Assembly: GCA_964006375.1 (NCBI GenBank)
Contig: OZ023262.1
Location: 94,224,476-94,288,475 of the forward strand
Origin: Tillus elongatus
Lineage: Eukaryota > Arthropoda > Insecta > Coleoptera > Cleridae
Length of the DNA: 64,000 nucleotides
Direction: 5' to 3'
Position 1 is the stretch's first letter; each line of letters begins with the position of its first letter. The notes beneath the pieces were generated by a model. The model did no database searches. It was not told the DNA's origin and saw nothing but the letters and a program-made list of their open reading frames with translations. Positions 45,961 through 59,202 of this stretch are shown here, piece by piece. A program made the translations under genes and the position numbers.

Positions 45961-46854
45961 AGTGATTTATCCCTCGTGTTGAACGGTTGCGAAACGGGAG
46001 AAGAAAATTTCATTTAAAGTTAAGATGACGAAGAGAACTTTATTCCAGGCACGAGCGTTGTTTGAATTTTTTTAATATTAATAACATTTATAGGTAAATT
46101 AGCAGATTAGCGTATTGTTCGTTTTTAAAAAATATATATTCAGAAGCATGCTTAGAGGAACCCCTTTATGCATTAACCATCGGACAAATACTGTGATCTC
46201 AACTCCACAATACAGTTAAGAGACCTAAAGTCAGTTTGAGGTTCTGTGCATTTAAACATGCTACAACAGAGTTACAAATGCAAACTGTAAAAAACTCACC
46301 TTGCAGAAGTCCATAGAAAGGAGAAACTACTTACCAACACCGTTTCTTTATAAAAAACTTCCACATTGCACAATTGAAAAAAGAAACGCTACATAATAAG
46401 CGTAATCTGATTCCTTAAAATTAAATAAATAACTGAAACTGCTACCAAAGCATCACATAAAGGGTCTATTTTAAATTAATTTTCTGCAAATAATTTAATA
46501 AAATAAAGAACAACGAAGATGGTAGCTGAAACTTAGGGCTTTTTAACTTCTTTTACGGCATTTACGCTGCATAGCCGTTCATGTAAGTTATCTATCTAGA
46601 GTATGTCAAATTATTCTGTCTGTCTCGTACAACAGTTTGTGACTAATCCACTTTGCTTCCGAGGCCATCCCTAAACTAACACACACAGAGCATGTCAATT
46701 TTGACGTTTAGAATCACGACTTTTTGACTCTTTAACTTTGTTTTATTTTAACGTAGAGATTAAAATTTTGGTGCATGGTTTTCTTTTTATAATATAAAGC
46801 CTCACATCTAATATGGTTGCCCTAACTTTGTTATTTCCGGAGATATAAACAATT

Positions 46855-47300
<446 letters not shown>

Positions 47301-47494
47301 GTAAAGCATTTTTAGTAGCTGATTAGATTTTTTGCTTTTCAGCTTTGCCATAGTTTGCGATTTCCTGTGCCGGACAACTATTCCATTATTTATGAAATTT
47401 CCCTTGAGCCCATGGTTTTTTGTTATACCAAGTAAAATTTGATTTTCAAAAAACCGAATATATTGGTTGAATATCAACTACATCGTTGATAATT

Positions 47495-47600
<106 letters not shown>

Positions 47601-48289
47601 GTGGAGAATTCTTCTCTGGCTTGGCATTTACTTGTTTTCGCCTCTGCAACCTGTTTAGCTTCCTTACAGCATTGCGAGAGATAGAGCAAATTGAACTTAT
47701 TTATACACATTTATGACATATAAATAAAAAATAAATAAAAATTCGTTGTTACGACGTTAGGGTATTATAACTAAAAAAAAGTCTGGACGCAGCAAGTGCG
47801 TTATGAAAGTGATTTTTTTTTAAATGTTTTTTATGGGAAATATGTCTCTTTAATGCAATCCGGTATCAATTTGGTCACCGGTATAACCTATATAGTAGAA
47901 ACAACGTACCATATTTTATCAAAATAACTTATTGTTTAAAAATGTGCCAAAGTGTTCCAAAAATTAATTTAAAATGTTTCCGAGAAAACTCGTTCGGTGG
48001 CCAACGAAACTTAGGTTTGAAGGATATAGAGAAAGTTCGCAACCAAAACGCATTTACTGCGTCCAGATTTTTTTATTACAAAAATGATTCATATTTCGCT
48101 AAAAAATGCAAAAATGCAATAATATAAGGGATGTTCGAAATAAATATTGTAGGTATCACCGACGACTTATGGGCCACCTTGTGATTATCAAAATCATTTT
48201 ATAAGATGCAGCTCAAGTCCCTGTAATTAACGCATACAATTTTTTCTCGTATCTTGTATAATAAAAATTATTGTATATAGACATGTTGG

Positions 48290-49350
48290 AATGTAATATT
48301 TATTCCAACCTAAATACTGAGGCAGCTGCAAATTCATATCAAAACAACTACCCAGAAAGGCGACAACCAAACACCAAATATTTCGCAGGATAGTGACCAA
48401 TCTATTGAACGACGGTAGCTTCCACGCAAAGAAACTAACATTGCCTAGAAATGAAGAAAGAAATAATGCCGTCTTACAGGTTTCAAACGAAAACCCTTCC
48501 TAATCTGTTCCGTTTTATGGTGAACAAATTGACGTTCAAAAAGTACAGTCCATCGTGTGTTAAAACAAATTCATTAACATCCATACAAACCTACAGTCGT
48601 ACAAGGCTTAAATGTTGACGATTACACTAAGCGACTTAAATTCTGCAGATGGTATCAAGGACAATCTCAGCAAGATGAAAATTTTCATTTGACAATAATA
48701 TGGATTGACGAAGCCAGATTTAGAAATTGTGGTGTGTATAATCGCCATAATAGGCATTATTGGGCGAACGAAAATCCCCATCTAAAGGAAGAAAGACGAT
48801 TGTAAGACCGATTTGGTATTAATGTTTGGTGCGGCTTATTAGGTAGAAAACTCTTGTTTTTATTTGTAGATTAGACAGTTTTAAAAAATTTCAGGTAACT
48901 TTATTGTTGGTCCGTTTTTATTTGAAAATAATTTAACTGTGGAAATCTGTTGAGAAACGATATCTTACCAACAATTAGAAGAATTCATGATGACTTAGAC
49001 GATATTTGGTACCAACAAGACGGTTGTCCAACTCACAATGCTAGGATCGTCAAAGAATGTTTGTACCAAAATTTTAATAGTCGTGTCAATTGTAACAATG
49101 GGCCGGTTCATTGGTGTGCTCGAAGTCCTGATATTACACCGATCAATTTTTATTTTTGAGGTACTCTAAAGAATAATATGTATAAATTCGATCCACCACA
49201 AAATATCAATGAATTACAAAACAGAATCACGAAAGCTATAAATCATATTAACCAAAACACCCTCACCAGAGTTTGCATGCATGTTTCAAAAAGGTGCATA
49301 AAGTGCGTTGAACAAAACGGTGGCCATAGTGAACAATTTTCTATTTAATG
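48290..49350 (+). pseudogene. Second mariner-superfamily transposase relic
   Basis: Fragments WIDEARFRNCG...HYWANENPH, GINVWCG, DIWYQQDGCPTHNARIVKE and ARSPDITPINFYF provide the expected D, D and D positions. The chain is broken by stops and frameshifts, and the spacing between GINVWCG and the next block is enlarged. It is a different family from the element at 40 kb (WIDEARF against FSDE). Terminal repeats were not located. Confidence 0.7.
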
Positions 49351-51540
49351 TATTTTTAAATTTCTGTTTTATTATTTGTTGAGTTTCGTTTCTAATTGTG
49401 TTGTTTTGTGGAATTTAAGTTTCTATTTGTTATTGCCGGGTTTCGTTATTAACTGTTTCACATAATATTACCTAGCATTATTACCTAAATAAGTATTGTA
49501 AATTAAATCACAATATTTTTTTATCGTGAATCATTACGGAAAATTATGTTGAAAGTAGAAGTCTATTATTGGACTCCATGGCCTACTGCTTTTTGAACAC
49601 TTTTTTCGTCATTTTTTTTCTGGTATTGGATTTCATAGCCTACTATTCTCTAAACGGTTTTTCTCAAAATTGTCAGTGCAATTACATGATTTCTCAAGCA
49701 TGTTGTACATCATTCGAAAGCTCTTGTCACAGGCTATCACTTGAGCAAAAAATCCAGTATGGCTGCCGTAATAAAAACAAACGTTGATACCTGTAGCTCA
49801 AAAACAAATGACAAACCAAAGTTGAGAATAGCACAAAAAGATTACTCAGTGAAAAGTGCCCTGATAATGTGCAAGTCTTAGACATGTGAGATTAACGCCT
49901 ACTTAGCTATTGAAGAAAAAAAAATCGACAATTTTTTTTTCTCGAAATAACTCGAAAACGAAAGGAGACCACGCAAAATACAAGCCATACTTGACACGAG
50001 CATGAAATTCTACAAAACATTGCTAATATAATCGTCTTTCTATCTCTAATAATAACTGAGATAGCAATACATTCCCATCCAGTTTGGGGCACACTGTATA
50101 TAGACATATAAATATTCAAACTGACCCCGGAGATGTGTTTTAGAGGTCTAATTAACGCTCATTTGAAGAATTTTGTTCAAATTCAAAAGTAGAGCTCTCC
50201 ACACTAGTGAAGTTTTTTTAAAGAAAATTCACTAATACCGAAATTTTATTAGTAAAGTTAGGGTTAAGAGGGTCAATATTCGAAAAAAAAAAAAACAGCT
50301 TAGTTGGACATCTATAAGTTGCTTATTTCATTCATAAATATGCGGGCACATTTACTTCAAATAATTGAGAAGTAGAATTTCCGGTATAACAAGATGTGGC
50401 GCTATCTCAAGAAATATTTCGTTAAAAGATGTAATTGGTTTGGTGGAAGGTTGAACATTGAAAATTAAAATTTACGTTATAAGCGCAAAAACGCCTAATG
50501 AAAGCTATTGCGTGAATCGTTCTGAAGAGATAGTATTCCTGAAAATCACGTAAGAAGTCACATCACTCGTGGAAATTTCGTGCTTAAAAATATAGCGAAA
50601 TGTATCATTTACCCGCTTAACTGAACGTTACTCTCAAGTTACGTGAAACCTGTTACAGGCTCAAGGTAATTTGAAACTTGTGTTGAACCAGATGTCAAGT
50701 GATTCACATGTGAGCACCGTCTGCAGTCGCTTCCTCCTCTAAATTGCACCAAAAATCTTACAATCCAATTCTTAGTTCATTTACTGTCCCTGTCTTGTCT
50801 ACTCTTCGATCCGTTCTGACATGTTGTAATTGCTTTCCATTAGATCATTCCGACAACTGAGTTAGCATTCCGTGCTCCCAGATAGATAAATCTTTTATCA
50901 CGTTCCATGGCATCCTTGATTAGCAAAAAGCAAAATAAATTATTCAGTGGGAAATCTTACAGCTTCTTCAGTAATAATAACTTCAATTCGTTTTTAGTTA
51001 GTCAAGAAGGGAACATTGATGGATCGATCACAGTAATAATTAAGTAAGGCTTCTCCGTTAGACTGATTTATTCCAAATGGTTTGGCGATACTAAAAGTCA
51101 AATTATATAATTGTCACACTTTAATAACATGATGAACAATTGTCAATAATTTAGAGACACATAATCGATAGAATCATGCGTTACTTCGTGGTAATTTACA
51201 GTCATAATAATAAACATTATTTTCTTTTATATAGTCTCAAACGTGTGTAAGTGTGAAGACGGGAACAGCAAATATAATATTTTTTTGTACCAACGTCGTA
51301 AAAAATGTTGAAACATGCAAGAAAACCTGTTTTCTAATGAAAAATAATGCTTGTCGGTCCGTCGGTCTGTTGGTTGTTGGCTCTTCATGTGATAACTTAA
51401 GAAGAATGTTACGGCCTCCCATTTCAGTAACACTTTTCTCTAGACCTTACTATCTAGACCTTACTATTTCAATAGTAAGGTCTAATAAATTATTTAACCA
51501 ACTTAGTGGTTCTCTGGAAAATTTGTGACAGACTGCGAGC
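49350..51540. other. No gene recognised; one (TA)n-family 3' end
   Basis: A 3' end of the common repeat (GACCCCGGAGATGTG, GCTCATTTGAAG, paired TTCACTAATACC) lies at 50110-50240. The rest is AT-rich with no supported coding or repeat feature. Confidence 0.5.
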
Positions 51541-52275
51541 TCCTGGTGTTACGGTTATCAGGCGAAATGCGAGTTTGTCAAACCAGAATTTAAATATTTA
51601 GGGTAAATCGTTGATCAAATAGGCTTGAGGGTTGACCTTAATAAGGTTGCAGCCTGGATGAATTTTTCCACTCCAGCTAGAAGAAGCTCAGAAGATTTTT
51701 GGGAATGGCGAGCTGTCGTTAGCGTTTTTTGCCAAAATTTTGAGAGATGATTGCTCCTCTGACTAAGCGTAGTAAGAAGCACGCAAAAGTCATTTGTAAT
51801 GAAGATACTGAGAAATATTTCTCCGATCTCGAACAATGTATAGTTTCTGTCCCGATTATTCCTTGCCCAGATTTCTCTCATCCACTTATCCTCCCGACTG
51901 ACGCTAGTCAGAACGCATTGAGTGCCGTCCTAATTCAGAAATCTGAAGACGGAGAAAAGGTGATGGCTTATGATGGCCGAACTCTTAAACAATGTGAAAC
52001 GAAGTATTGTGTTAGAGTTAGAGTGTCTAGCTTCACTTTTGCACTTAAAAAATTTAGAGGATATTTGGAGTTTGCGAAGTTCAAGGTTATTAGGGATTTT
52101 TATTTTATTGATATTACCACACAAGTCTCAAGTGGTTGGGGAATCTCAAGGAGGTCTCAGGTCATTTAGGTACTTGGGCTTTGTAGATGTAATCCTATGA
52201 CGTCTATATAGAGCACCGCAATAGAAAATACCACCGAGTGCCAGATGCGTTATCAGGCGCCGTTGCAGAAAAGTT
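51540..52275 (+). pseudogene. Gypsy-type LTR retrotransposon RT/RNase H fragment
   Basis: PCPDFSHPLILPTDASQNALSAVLIQ followed by VMAYDGRTLKQCETKYCV and FRGYLEFAKFKVI is the RNase H part of a Gypsy-like polymerase, with the connecting segment upstream (DLNKVAAWMNF). Frameshifts and stops throughout. No LTRs found. Confidence 0.75.
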
Positions 52276-52289
52276 AAGCCGAAATGGTT

Positions 52290-52786
52290 GGCAGGAAACA
52301 AATTTGACAATTTCGTTGAAATTATCTGTAACTCGTTGTACCGAAGGCTTGCCTATCAAACAAACAAGTTTTTTAGTTTTAAATTCACTTGAATTTATTA
52401 ATAAAGTTAGAAATATTATATTGGTTGAAGGCGATACCCTAATATCCTTTAATGTGATCTCTTGTTTCCCAGTGTTTCCATAAAAGAAACGTTAACCTAT
52501 TTAGACCATTTGTTAAAAAAACAACAACATAGATGAAGAGGTTTGTAAAGAATATATAAACCTAACAAATCTTTCCATGAATCAAAATATTTTTCAACTT
52601 AATAATCATTTTTAAAAAATAAACTCATGACACAGCCATGGGTCCCCGTTTCCTCATGCATTGCAGACCTTTTTATAAGTAGATTTGAAACAGATTTTGC
52701 AAATCAAAATGACTATTTTCCTAGGGTGTGGTTTTGATATGCGGACGATGTTTTGGCAGTATTGAATACAAATATATGCAAACTAT
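52290..52786 (+). pseudogene. Penelope-like element, RT fragment
   Basis: Across frames, the plus strand encodes LEFINKVRNIILVEGDTLISFNVIS, a block like AMGSP (as HGSPF), and a YADD-type box near 52738 (DMRTMFW in the shifted frame). These match the order of Penelope RT motifs. Continues at 55325 after an inserted LINE. Confidence 0.6.
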
Positions 52787-52869
52787 ATGATTTTCATCAT
52801 CCTCATCATCAATCAGCCCTCTGCGTCCACTGCTGGACATAGGCCTCCCCTAGTTGAGTCCATTATTTT

Positions 52870-53598
52870 CTATCTTGAGCGCTGCGAATCCAGTTTTTTT
52901 GTAACTGGATACTCCAGGACGGTGATAAACAGTTTTGGAGACATCGTATCTCCCTGGCGTACTCCTCTCCCAATTTTTATAGGATTCGTGTTTTCATGTA
53001 GTTTTACCACAAAAGTAGCATTTTTATATATATTGTAGATTAGTTTGGTGTAGCGATAGTCAATACGGCATGCTTCCAGGGACTGCAATACTGCGTCCAG
53101 CTCCACAGTGTCGAAAGCCTTATGGAAATCCACAAAAGCAAGGACAAGTGGTCTGTCATATTCGATGGTCTTTTCAATCACTGTTTTAACGGTTTGAAGA
53201 TGATCATTGGTTCCAAACCCACTTCGAAAAGCGGCTTGTTCTACTGGCTGGATAAAGTCTAACTTCTTTTCAAGTCGTGTGGTAATTATTCTAGTAAATA
53301 ATTTGTAGAGGTGACTAAGTAGACTTATAGGCCTGTAATTTTCTAGGTTCGAGATGTCTCCTTTCTTGTGGATCAGTATTACGATGGTGTTGTGCCACTT
53401 TTCTGGTAACGTACTATTGAAGAGACGAAGGTTGAAAAGAGATTTGATTTTTTGGAGCAAGCAAGGACCACCAATCTTTATCGCATCGGAAACCACGCAG
53501 TCTTCTCCGGGCGATTTTTGATTTTTAATCTTTTTTAGGGCTAGTTTAATCTCATCTAGTGATATTTCCATCAGTATTTCCGAGCCTTGGTTAACCAC
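52870..53598 (-). pseudogene. RTE-like LINE reverse transcriptase, 3' truncated
   Basis: Fingers and palm: IKNQKSPGEDCVVSDAI, IHKKGD...NYRPISLLSHLYKLF, QAAFRSGFGTNDHL, LAFVDFHKAFDTVE and GVRQGDTMSPKLF. The catalytic DD box that should follow is missing because the frame runs into the element 3' end, so it cannot be active. Confidence 0.82.
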
Positions 53599-53639
53599 GC
53601 CTTTTTTACGGGTTAGTATGTCAGATTCTGGATGTAGAT

Positions 53640-54923
53640 TTATATCACTTTGGCTTTACATAGCATTCCATAAAACTCTTCCACTATATTTAGAATATCT
53701 CTCCTGTTCGTCGATGTGTGCCCTTGTGCATTTTTAAGTTTTATTATTTGTCTCTTTCCATTGTCAAGCTTTCTACGTAGAACTTCCATACCGTTGTTGT
53801 TCTCTATGGTATCTTTGATTTGGTTGTGTCTAAAAGCTCTTAGGTCGCGTCGTTTGCCTTTTGAAATTTGTTTATTTATTTCTCTTAATTCTCCTTCAGA
53901 TGTATAGTTTTTGGGCCTCATATCCCTTCTTTTTTCTATGAGCAGTTTGGAGCAGTGTCGACTTTGGGCCTTGGTTATTGTGGTCGTGATGATATTATTT
54001 AGTTTGTTGATGTCATTACCAAAGACGTGTTCTATTTCAGCCTTGGCTAACTTAGTGGTGATCCATTGTTCAAAGCTATTTACATCTGCTGGATTTATTA
54101 GCAAATTTAATTTATTGCTCTTTTGGATTATTTTTTGTCTTTCTTTGCCAGTGTCAATAGCTACTTTTGCTCGAACAAGCCTGTGGTCGCTCCCAGTAGC
54201 AAACATATTTAGGACAGTTACGTCTTTTATTATGTGTTTTTTATCTGTGATGATAAAGTCTATTTCGTTTCTTGTTTTACCATCGGGGCTTTTCCACGTC
54301 CATCTTCTATTTGTTTTTTTTTTGTAGAAAAAGCTGTTCATTTGAAACAGATTGTTTTGTAGTAGAAATCTGAGTAGCGTTTCGCATAGATCATTTCTAC
54401 CTTCCAAGCCAATGTCTCGAAGTGCTTCCTGACTCTGATTTATTTTTCTGCCTATTTTGGCATTGAAATCACCGCATATTAGAGTAAAGTGCTTTGGGTG
54501 TTCGTTTAGATCAGTGTAAATGTCCTCATAGAACAGGTCTATCTCCTCATCGTCATGATCCGTTGTAGGCGCGTATAATTGTATGAGCTTAATATTGTAT
54601 CTGGTATTGAGTTTTAGAATCAAAGAGATAACTCGTGTTGATATTTTATTTACTGACACGATGCTTGATTTGTGTCTCTTGTGTATGAGAAATCCTGTTC
54701 CTCCCCAGGAGCTCTCTTCTTCACCCACGTTATAGAGCATGTGCCCAGATTTAAGGTCTATGAGCTGTTCGCCTCGTCTTTTTACTTCACTTAGTCCGAC
54801 AACGTCCGATTTTATATGTTCCAAAGCGCCTTCCATTAATCTTTCATCTGTTGACAGTGATCGGGTATTGTAGGTTGCAATATGCAGTATTTTGTTGTTG
54901 GTACGTTTGGTACTCGTTGCCAT
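53640..54923 (-). CDS. Apurinic-like endonuclease domain of RTE-like LINE
   Basis: 427 residues. ATYNTRSL at the start, SEVKRRG (catalytic E), LIQLYAPTTDHD, CGDFNAKIG and TGSDHRLV near residue 245 are the EEP nuclease motifs used to nick target DNA. A linker of about 180 residues leads towards the RT. The frame ends just before the RT frame, which begins in another register at about 53600, so one frameshift separates the two. Confidence 0.85.
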   Translation of the reverse strand: MATSTKRTNNKILHIATYNTRSLSTDERLMEGALEHIKSDVVGLSEVKRRGEQLIDLKSGHMLYNVGEEESSWGGTGFLIHKRHKSSIVSVNKISTRVISLILKLNTRYNIKLIQLYAPTTDHDDEEIDLFYEDIYTDLNEHPKHFTLICGDFNAKIGRKINQSQEALRDIGLEGRNDLCETLLRFLLQNNLFQMNSFFYKKKTNRRWTWKSPDGKTRNEIDFIITDKKHIIKDVTVLNMFATGSDHRLVRAKVAIDTGKERQKIIQKSNKLNLLINPADVNSFEQWITTKLAKAEIEHVFGNDINKLNNIITTTITKAQSRHCSKLLIEKRRDMRPKNYTSEGELREINKQISKGKRRDLRAFRHNQIKDTIENNNGMEVLRRKLDNGKRQIIKLKNAQGHTSTNRRDILNIVEEFYGMLCKAKVI

Positions 54924-55324
54924 ATGTTTGCACCCCCCCCTCCCCCCCCACCCCAGAATCCTTGGGGCAGACTGAATTGTTGTCAGGGCGTGATTTTGAA
55001 AATACTTTTCTACTCGCCTGGGGTAGTTCAGTTTTTACATCTGGCATGGTCATAGGGGGTATTTAGCCATAAAACACCACGTTGGCTAGACGTCTTGGTG
55101 AGTTTGGAACTTCAGCCGCCCATTCTGGGTCAGACGCTGTTCGTAGCCGCCCCCTCTGGGTCAGACGCTACTGTACCTGTTGGCCCGCGGGAGGTGTTTC
55201 ATTTCCCTCCTACCACTCATATCTGAGAAGCATTTCTCGATCCGCCACCTGAGGACGCGCCCTCTAGGGGTTACAGGTTCCCCGAGGATAAATTTGACTC
55301 TATTAAATTTACGCATGAAATAGA

Positions 55325-56015
55325 AATTAGTAACTAATTACCTTCTTTTGATGTATTAGGCACTAAAAATAGACACTTTAAAATTTGACATCCACAGAAA
55401 GGAAACCGTTACTGGGAGTTACATTTCGATTGACTTACTCCATAGTTTTCCACAAAAATACAGATACTTTAAATTTTCTGGTTCATAAATTAATAGAGTT
55501 TCCCTTAAATGCAAAAAGAAACATCAGTGACATTGACACTTGATTATATTAACAATGTAGCTAAGTATAACGGTTACTTTATCTGCTTGGTGGAAAAATG
55601 GGTCAATCAACATAAAACAGAGAAAATGTTAGTGAAATCTACTCTCATAAAAGTAGAACCAGACAAGACCTTTGTGTTAGGAGAGGTTTTAATGGAATTT
55701 TTAAGAAAGCAATTTACAGATAACATTTTCTACAAAAAATACCTTAAAAAATTTTCTGGGTAACTCAAAGGATAAAGATAAAACCACAGAAGTGTCGGAA
55801 ATCTATAAAATAGGTTATAAGGATTATGAACTTAAATATGTTGGGCAAACTAAAAGATGTAGTTAAACTAGATTTAAAGAAAATTTAGCTCAACTGAGAT
55901 ATGGCACTATTGATAAATCATGTACTATTACATATTTGGGATAACATTCATCATGTAGATGAAGAAAATCTCAAACACGCAAGTATAAATAATAATCACA
56001 ATGATTTATTGTACC
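55325..56015 (+). pseudogene. Penelope-like element, C-terminal part with GIY-YIG endonuclease
   Basis: Resumes the Penelope frame (TRKETVTGSYISIDLL-like region at 55390, then MQKETSVTLTLDY at 55509). Across frames, YKIGYKDYELKYVGQTKR (from about 55805) and TRFKENLAQLRYG match a GIY-YIG nuclease. Many stops. The join to the fragment ending at 52786 brackets the RTE-like insertion. Confidence 0.6.
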
Positions 56016-56417
56016 CAAATAAAGTTGTATGAAAATGAACACAAAAGCAATTTCGCAGTTTATAACATAACGTAAAAACATTTAGAAAATTTACTTTAAC
56101 CTTCCTCACAATACAATACAATAAACCGTAAAATAGTCTGTAGTATTTTCTTTGCTATCAAATAGCCCGAAAAAGCTTATGCTTGTCCGCGTTGTCATTT
56201 GATGGCCTTTCAAATTATAATTTACGTCTGATTACAATTGTCTTATATGTCTAATAAGTACACGACAACAAATTCACTTCACAGCACGTTGCATAAGAAT
56301 TTAACCAATTTGTCAATCAATCGTTACAATTAAATCAAACAAGATAAATACAAAATTCAAACCAGGATAAGACAAATCGAAATTAAATCAAATTTAAAAT
56401 TATATTAAAACTAAAAG

Positions 56418-56419
<2 letters not shown>

Positions 56420-56484
<65 letters not shown>

Positions 56485-56501
56485 CGTATATATTAATATA
56501 T

Positions 56502-56568
<67 letters not shown>
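56420..56568. repeat. (TA)n microsatellite, two blocks
   Basis: (TA)n interrupted by CATACGTATATATTAATATATACACACA.. in short pieces. The flanks 56015-56940 hold nothing recognisable. Confidence 0.95.
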
Positions 56569-56569
<1 letters not shown>

Positions 56570-56939
56570 CTATAATAGTATTTTTGGCACTTTCAATTAT
56601 TGAGCATGAGAATTTTAATTATTATGAGTTTCCCTCTTTATTTAAAGTACTAACATTGATGAAAATGAAATTATGCCAATATTTGCTTACTTACCGCCGC
56701 ATCTCTTAGGTATAGTTCTGAAATTGGGCTAGCATTTTTGTTTTTATGTACCTTATTTGTATATTTTTGTTAATCCAGAATGTTAGAAATTTCGTTAAAA
56801 TATTTTCAATTGAGTTTTTATTGATTTTACTCTTTTAATTGATAATCATTTGAATATAGACTTATTTGGTGATATTATATATTTTTTATGTACTGTACAC
56901 TTAGACACGTTTTAAAAATATTTCGAATTTTTTACTAAG

Positions 56940-57299
<360 letters not shown>

Positions 57300-57300
<1 letters not shown>

Positions 57301-57955
57301 CCACCCAGTATGAAATTAAGCCACCTTAGAAAGAGGGATGTGAAGCTTAGGGGTCTATATATCCCTCCTGCTGTTGCTTTATCTTTCTTACTGTAAAATA
57401 CACTTGGTTTTAAGCTGGTTGCTGTTTCTCTTAAATTTTAAATTGTCTGAAATATTATAATGGATAGTCAGCGTGCGACCCCCTGCAGAGAGTGTTCTAT
57501 TAAACATAACGAAATTTGTGGTACTTCCGGTTTAACAGGGAGCACCATTGGCCTGAAAGCAATTACATAGAATTCCACATAAACGCCTATGACCCAACGA
57601 AGTTTTTTTCTTTGAATTCCGACTAGAGAGTCATAAGCTTCTAATGTACGCGACTCGCCGAACACATTAGGCACATGTTGCGTTTGTATTGTTTATAATA
57701 CTTTACGCTTGCATGACAAACAGCTGTTAATAGGATAATTTTACGCAAATGTTGTGTTGTGAGGTAAAATACAACTCTCTTGCATGCACATTAGTTGTAG
57801 AGTACCTACAAATGTTAATGCGAGAGGTGTAAACAACAGGGAAAATGCGTAACGATTAAAGCCCGTGTAAAGTGCAGTTTTAAAGATAAAGCTAATCTTG
57901 GTTTAATTTGTATGTTACCTGAGAAATTTATAAAGTATATTTTAACCGAACAAGT
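57300..57955. other. No feature recognised
   Basis: Unique-looking AT-rich sequence. A minus-strand open piece at 57468-57674 has no recognisable content. Confidence 0.5.
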
Positions 57956-58325
57956 TGGAACCTTGGTGGTTCAGGGGTAAGAACGTGTGCCTCTGAACCG
58001 AAGGGTACTGGGTTCGATCCCAGGATACTCCTTTCACTTTTTCAGTACAAACTGTAACAATAATATCAACCGAGGTTCTGGCATTGTATTTGAGCAAGTT
58101 AAATGTCTGCACGTTTCGCCCTTTGGAGGGGGCGTAAAGCCGTCGGTCCCGTGTCCAGGCGATGTTAGGCACGTTAAAGATCCCTACCCTCCTTATAGAA
58201 AGGCAGTGCTTCGGCACAATTTCCAGGATAGTGAGGTGAAACTGCTCCCTGGGGTCGGTGTTTGGCCATAGTCGCGGAAATAGGCCGACGTTAAAGAAAC
58301 AAAACACACACACACACACAACCGA
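57955..58325 (+). repeat. tRNA-derived SINE
   Basis: tRNA-related head with A-box TGGTTCAGGGGTAAGAAC (57967) and B-box GGTTCGATCCC (58011-58021), a body containing AGCCGTCGGTCCCGTG and AGGCACGTTAAAGATCC, and a tail (AC)n after TTAAAGAAACAAAA. The body motif resembles conserved SINE core domains of invertebrates. Confidence 0.75.
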
Positions 58326-58329
58326 AAAA

Positions 58330-58973
58330 GTTATTGCTAGAAATATGTGTGTTTGTACGGATTTCGTCATCGCAGTCTTAAGGCTATGTTGCCTTGTCGT
58401 CACAACCATAATCCTTGGTCTCCAGCAGTTTCTAGTTTGTAGTTTCCGAACTTTGTCGGATGTCTCAGGTTTTCCGGGGGTTTGCCTCTTGGTCTACGCC
58501 TTTCTTATTATTACTCTTTCTAATGTGTATTTATTCAAAGTGTTGATCCGTGGTCGATATCTCGAGGTGGTCTTCACATGGATCTAAATCCGAACGGTAG
58601 TTAGGCTAAGAGTGATATTCACCTCCCAGACCCTAGCATAGTTTACCTATCGTTGAGAATTGTAATAATTAGTGACTTAATTGGATAAAGAATACACTAT
58701 ACCGTTTTATAACAAAGAAATAAATAAATACCTACCACATCATAATGTTGCTTTATCCAGGGTCTTCAATTTTTGAGCTCCCCAGATTAAAACACAGTAA
58801 CTGTTTCTTTAAATTTTGAGAGCTCTAGATTAAGATATTTAAATTTCGTTACACTAACACTGAGATTGGGAGAATTGTTCAAAAGGAATTAATTACTCAA
58901 TTAGACACATATATAAAAAACAGAAATATTAGCTTTTATTAACATAACATATTTATATATACCACACACACAC

Positions 58974-59037
<64 letters not shown>

Positions 59038-59124
59038 GAAAAGTAGGAGATTTAAGTTTCTGATAGGTGAAGTGTAGCAACATGTAAACAGGGTATTTTT
59101 TATAGCATCAAATTATGAGTTGAG

Positions 59125-59202
<78 letters not shown>

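Larger units (their letters stand above)
52787..55320 (-). mobile_element. RTE-like non-LTR retrotransposon, internally deleted
   Basis: Minus strand. The 3' end has ATGTCCAGCAGTGGACGCAG and a (GAT)n tail (52790-52860); the 5' untranslated part includes G-rich tracts near 54940. Encodes an endonuclease and part of an RT; the RT C-terminal part is deleted. It interrupts a Penelope-like element. Confidence 0.75.

Noticed and set aside
54844..55066. Poly-G/C tract near 54940 as a quadruplex regulator
   Set aside because: It lies in the 5' untranslated part of a dead RTE-like LINE; nothing links it to a gene here.
57468..57674. 68-codon minus-strand frame
   Set aside because: Too short, no motif and no neighbour that gives it a context.
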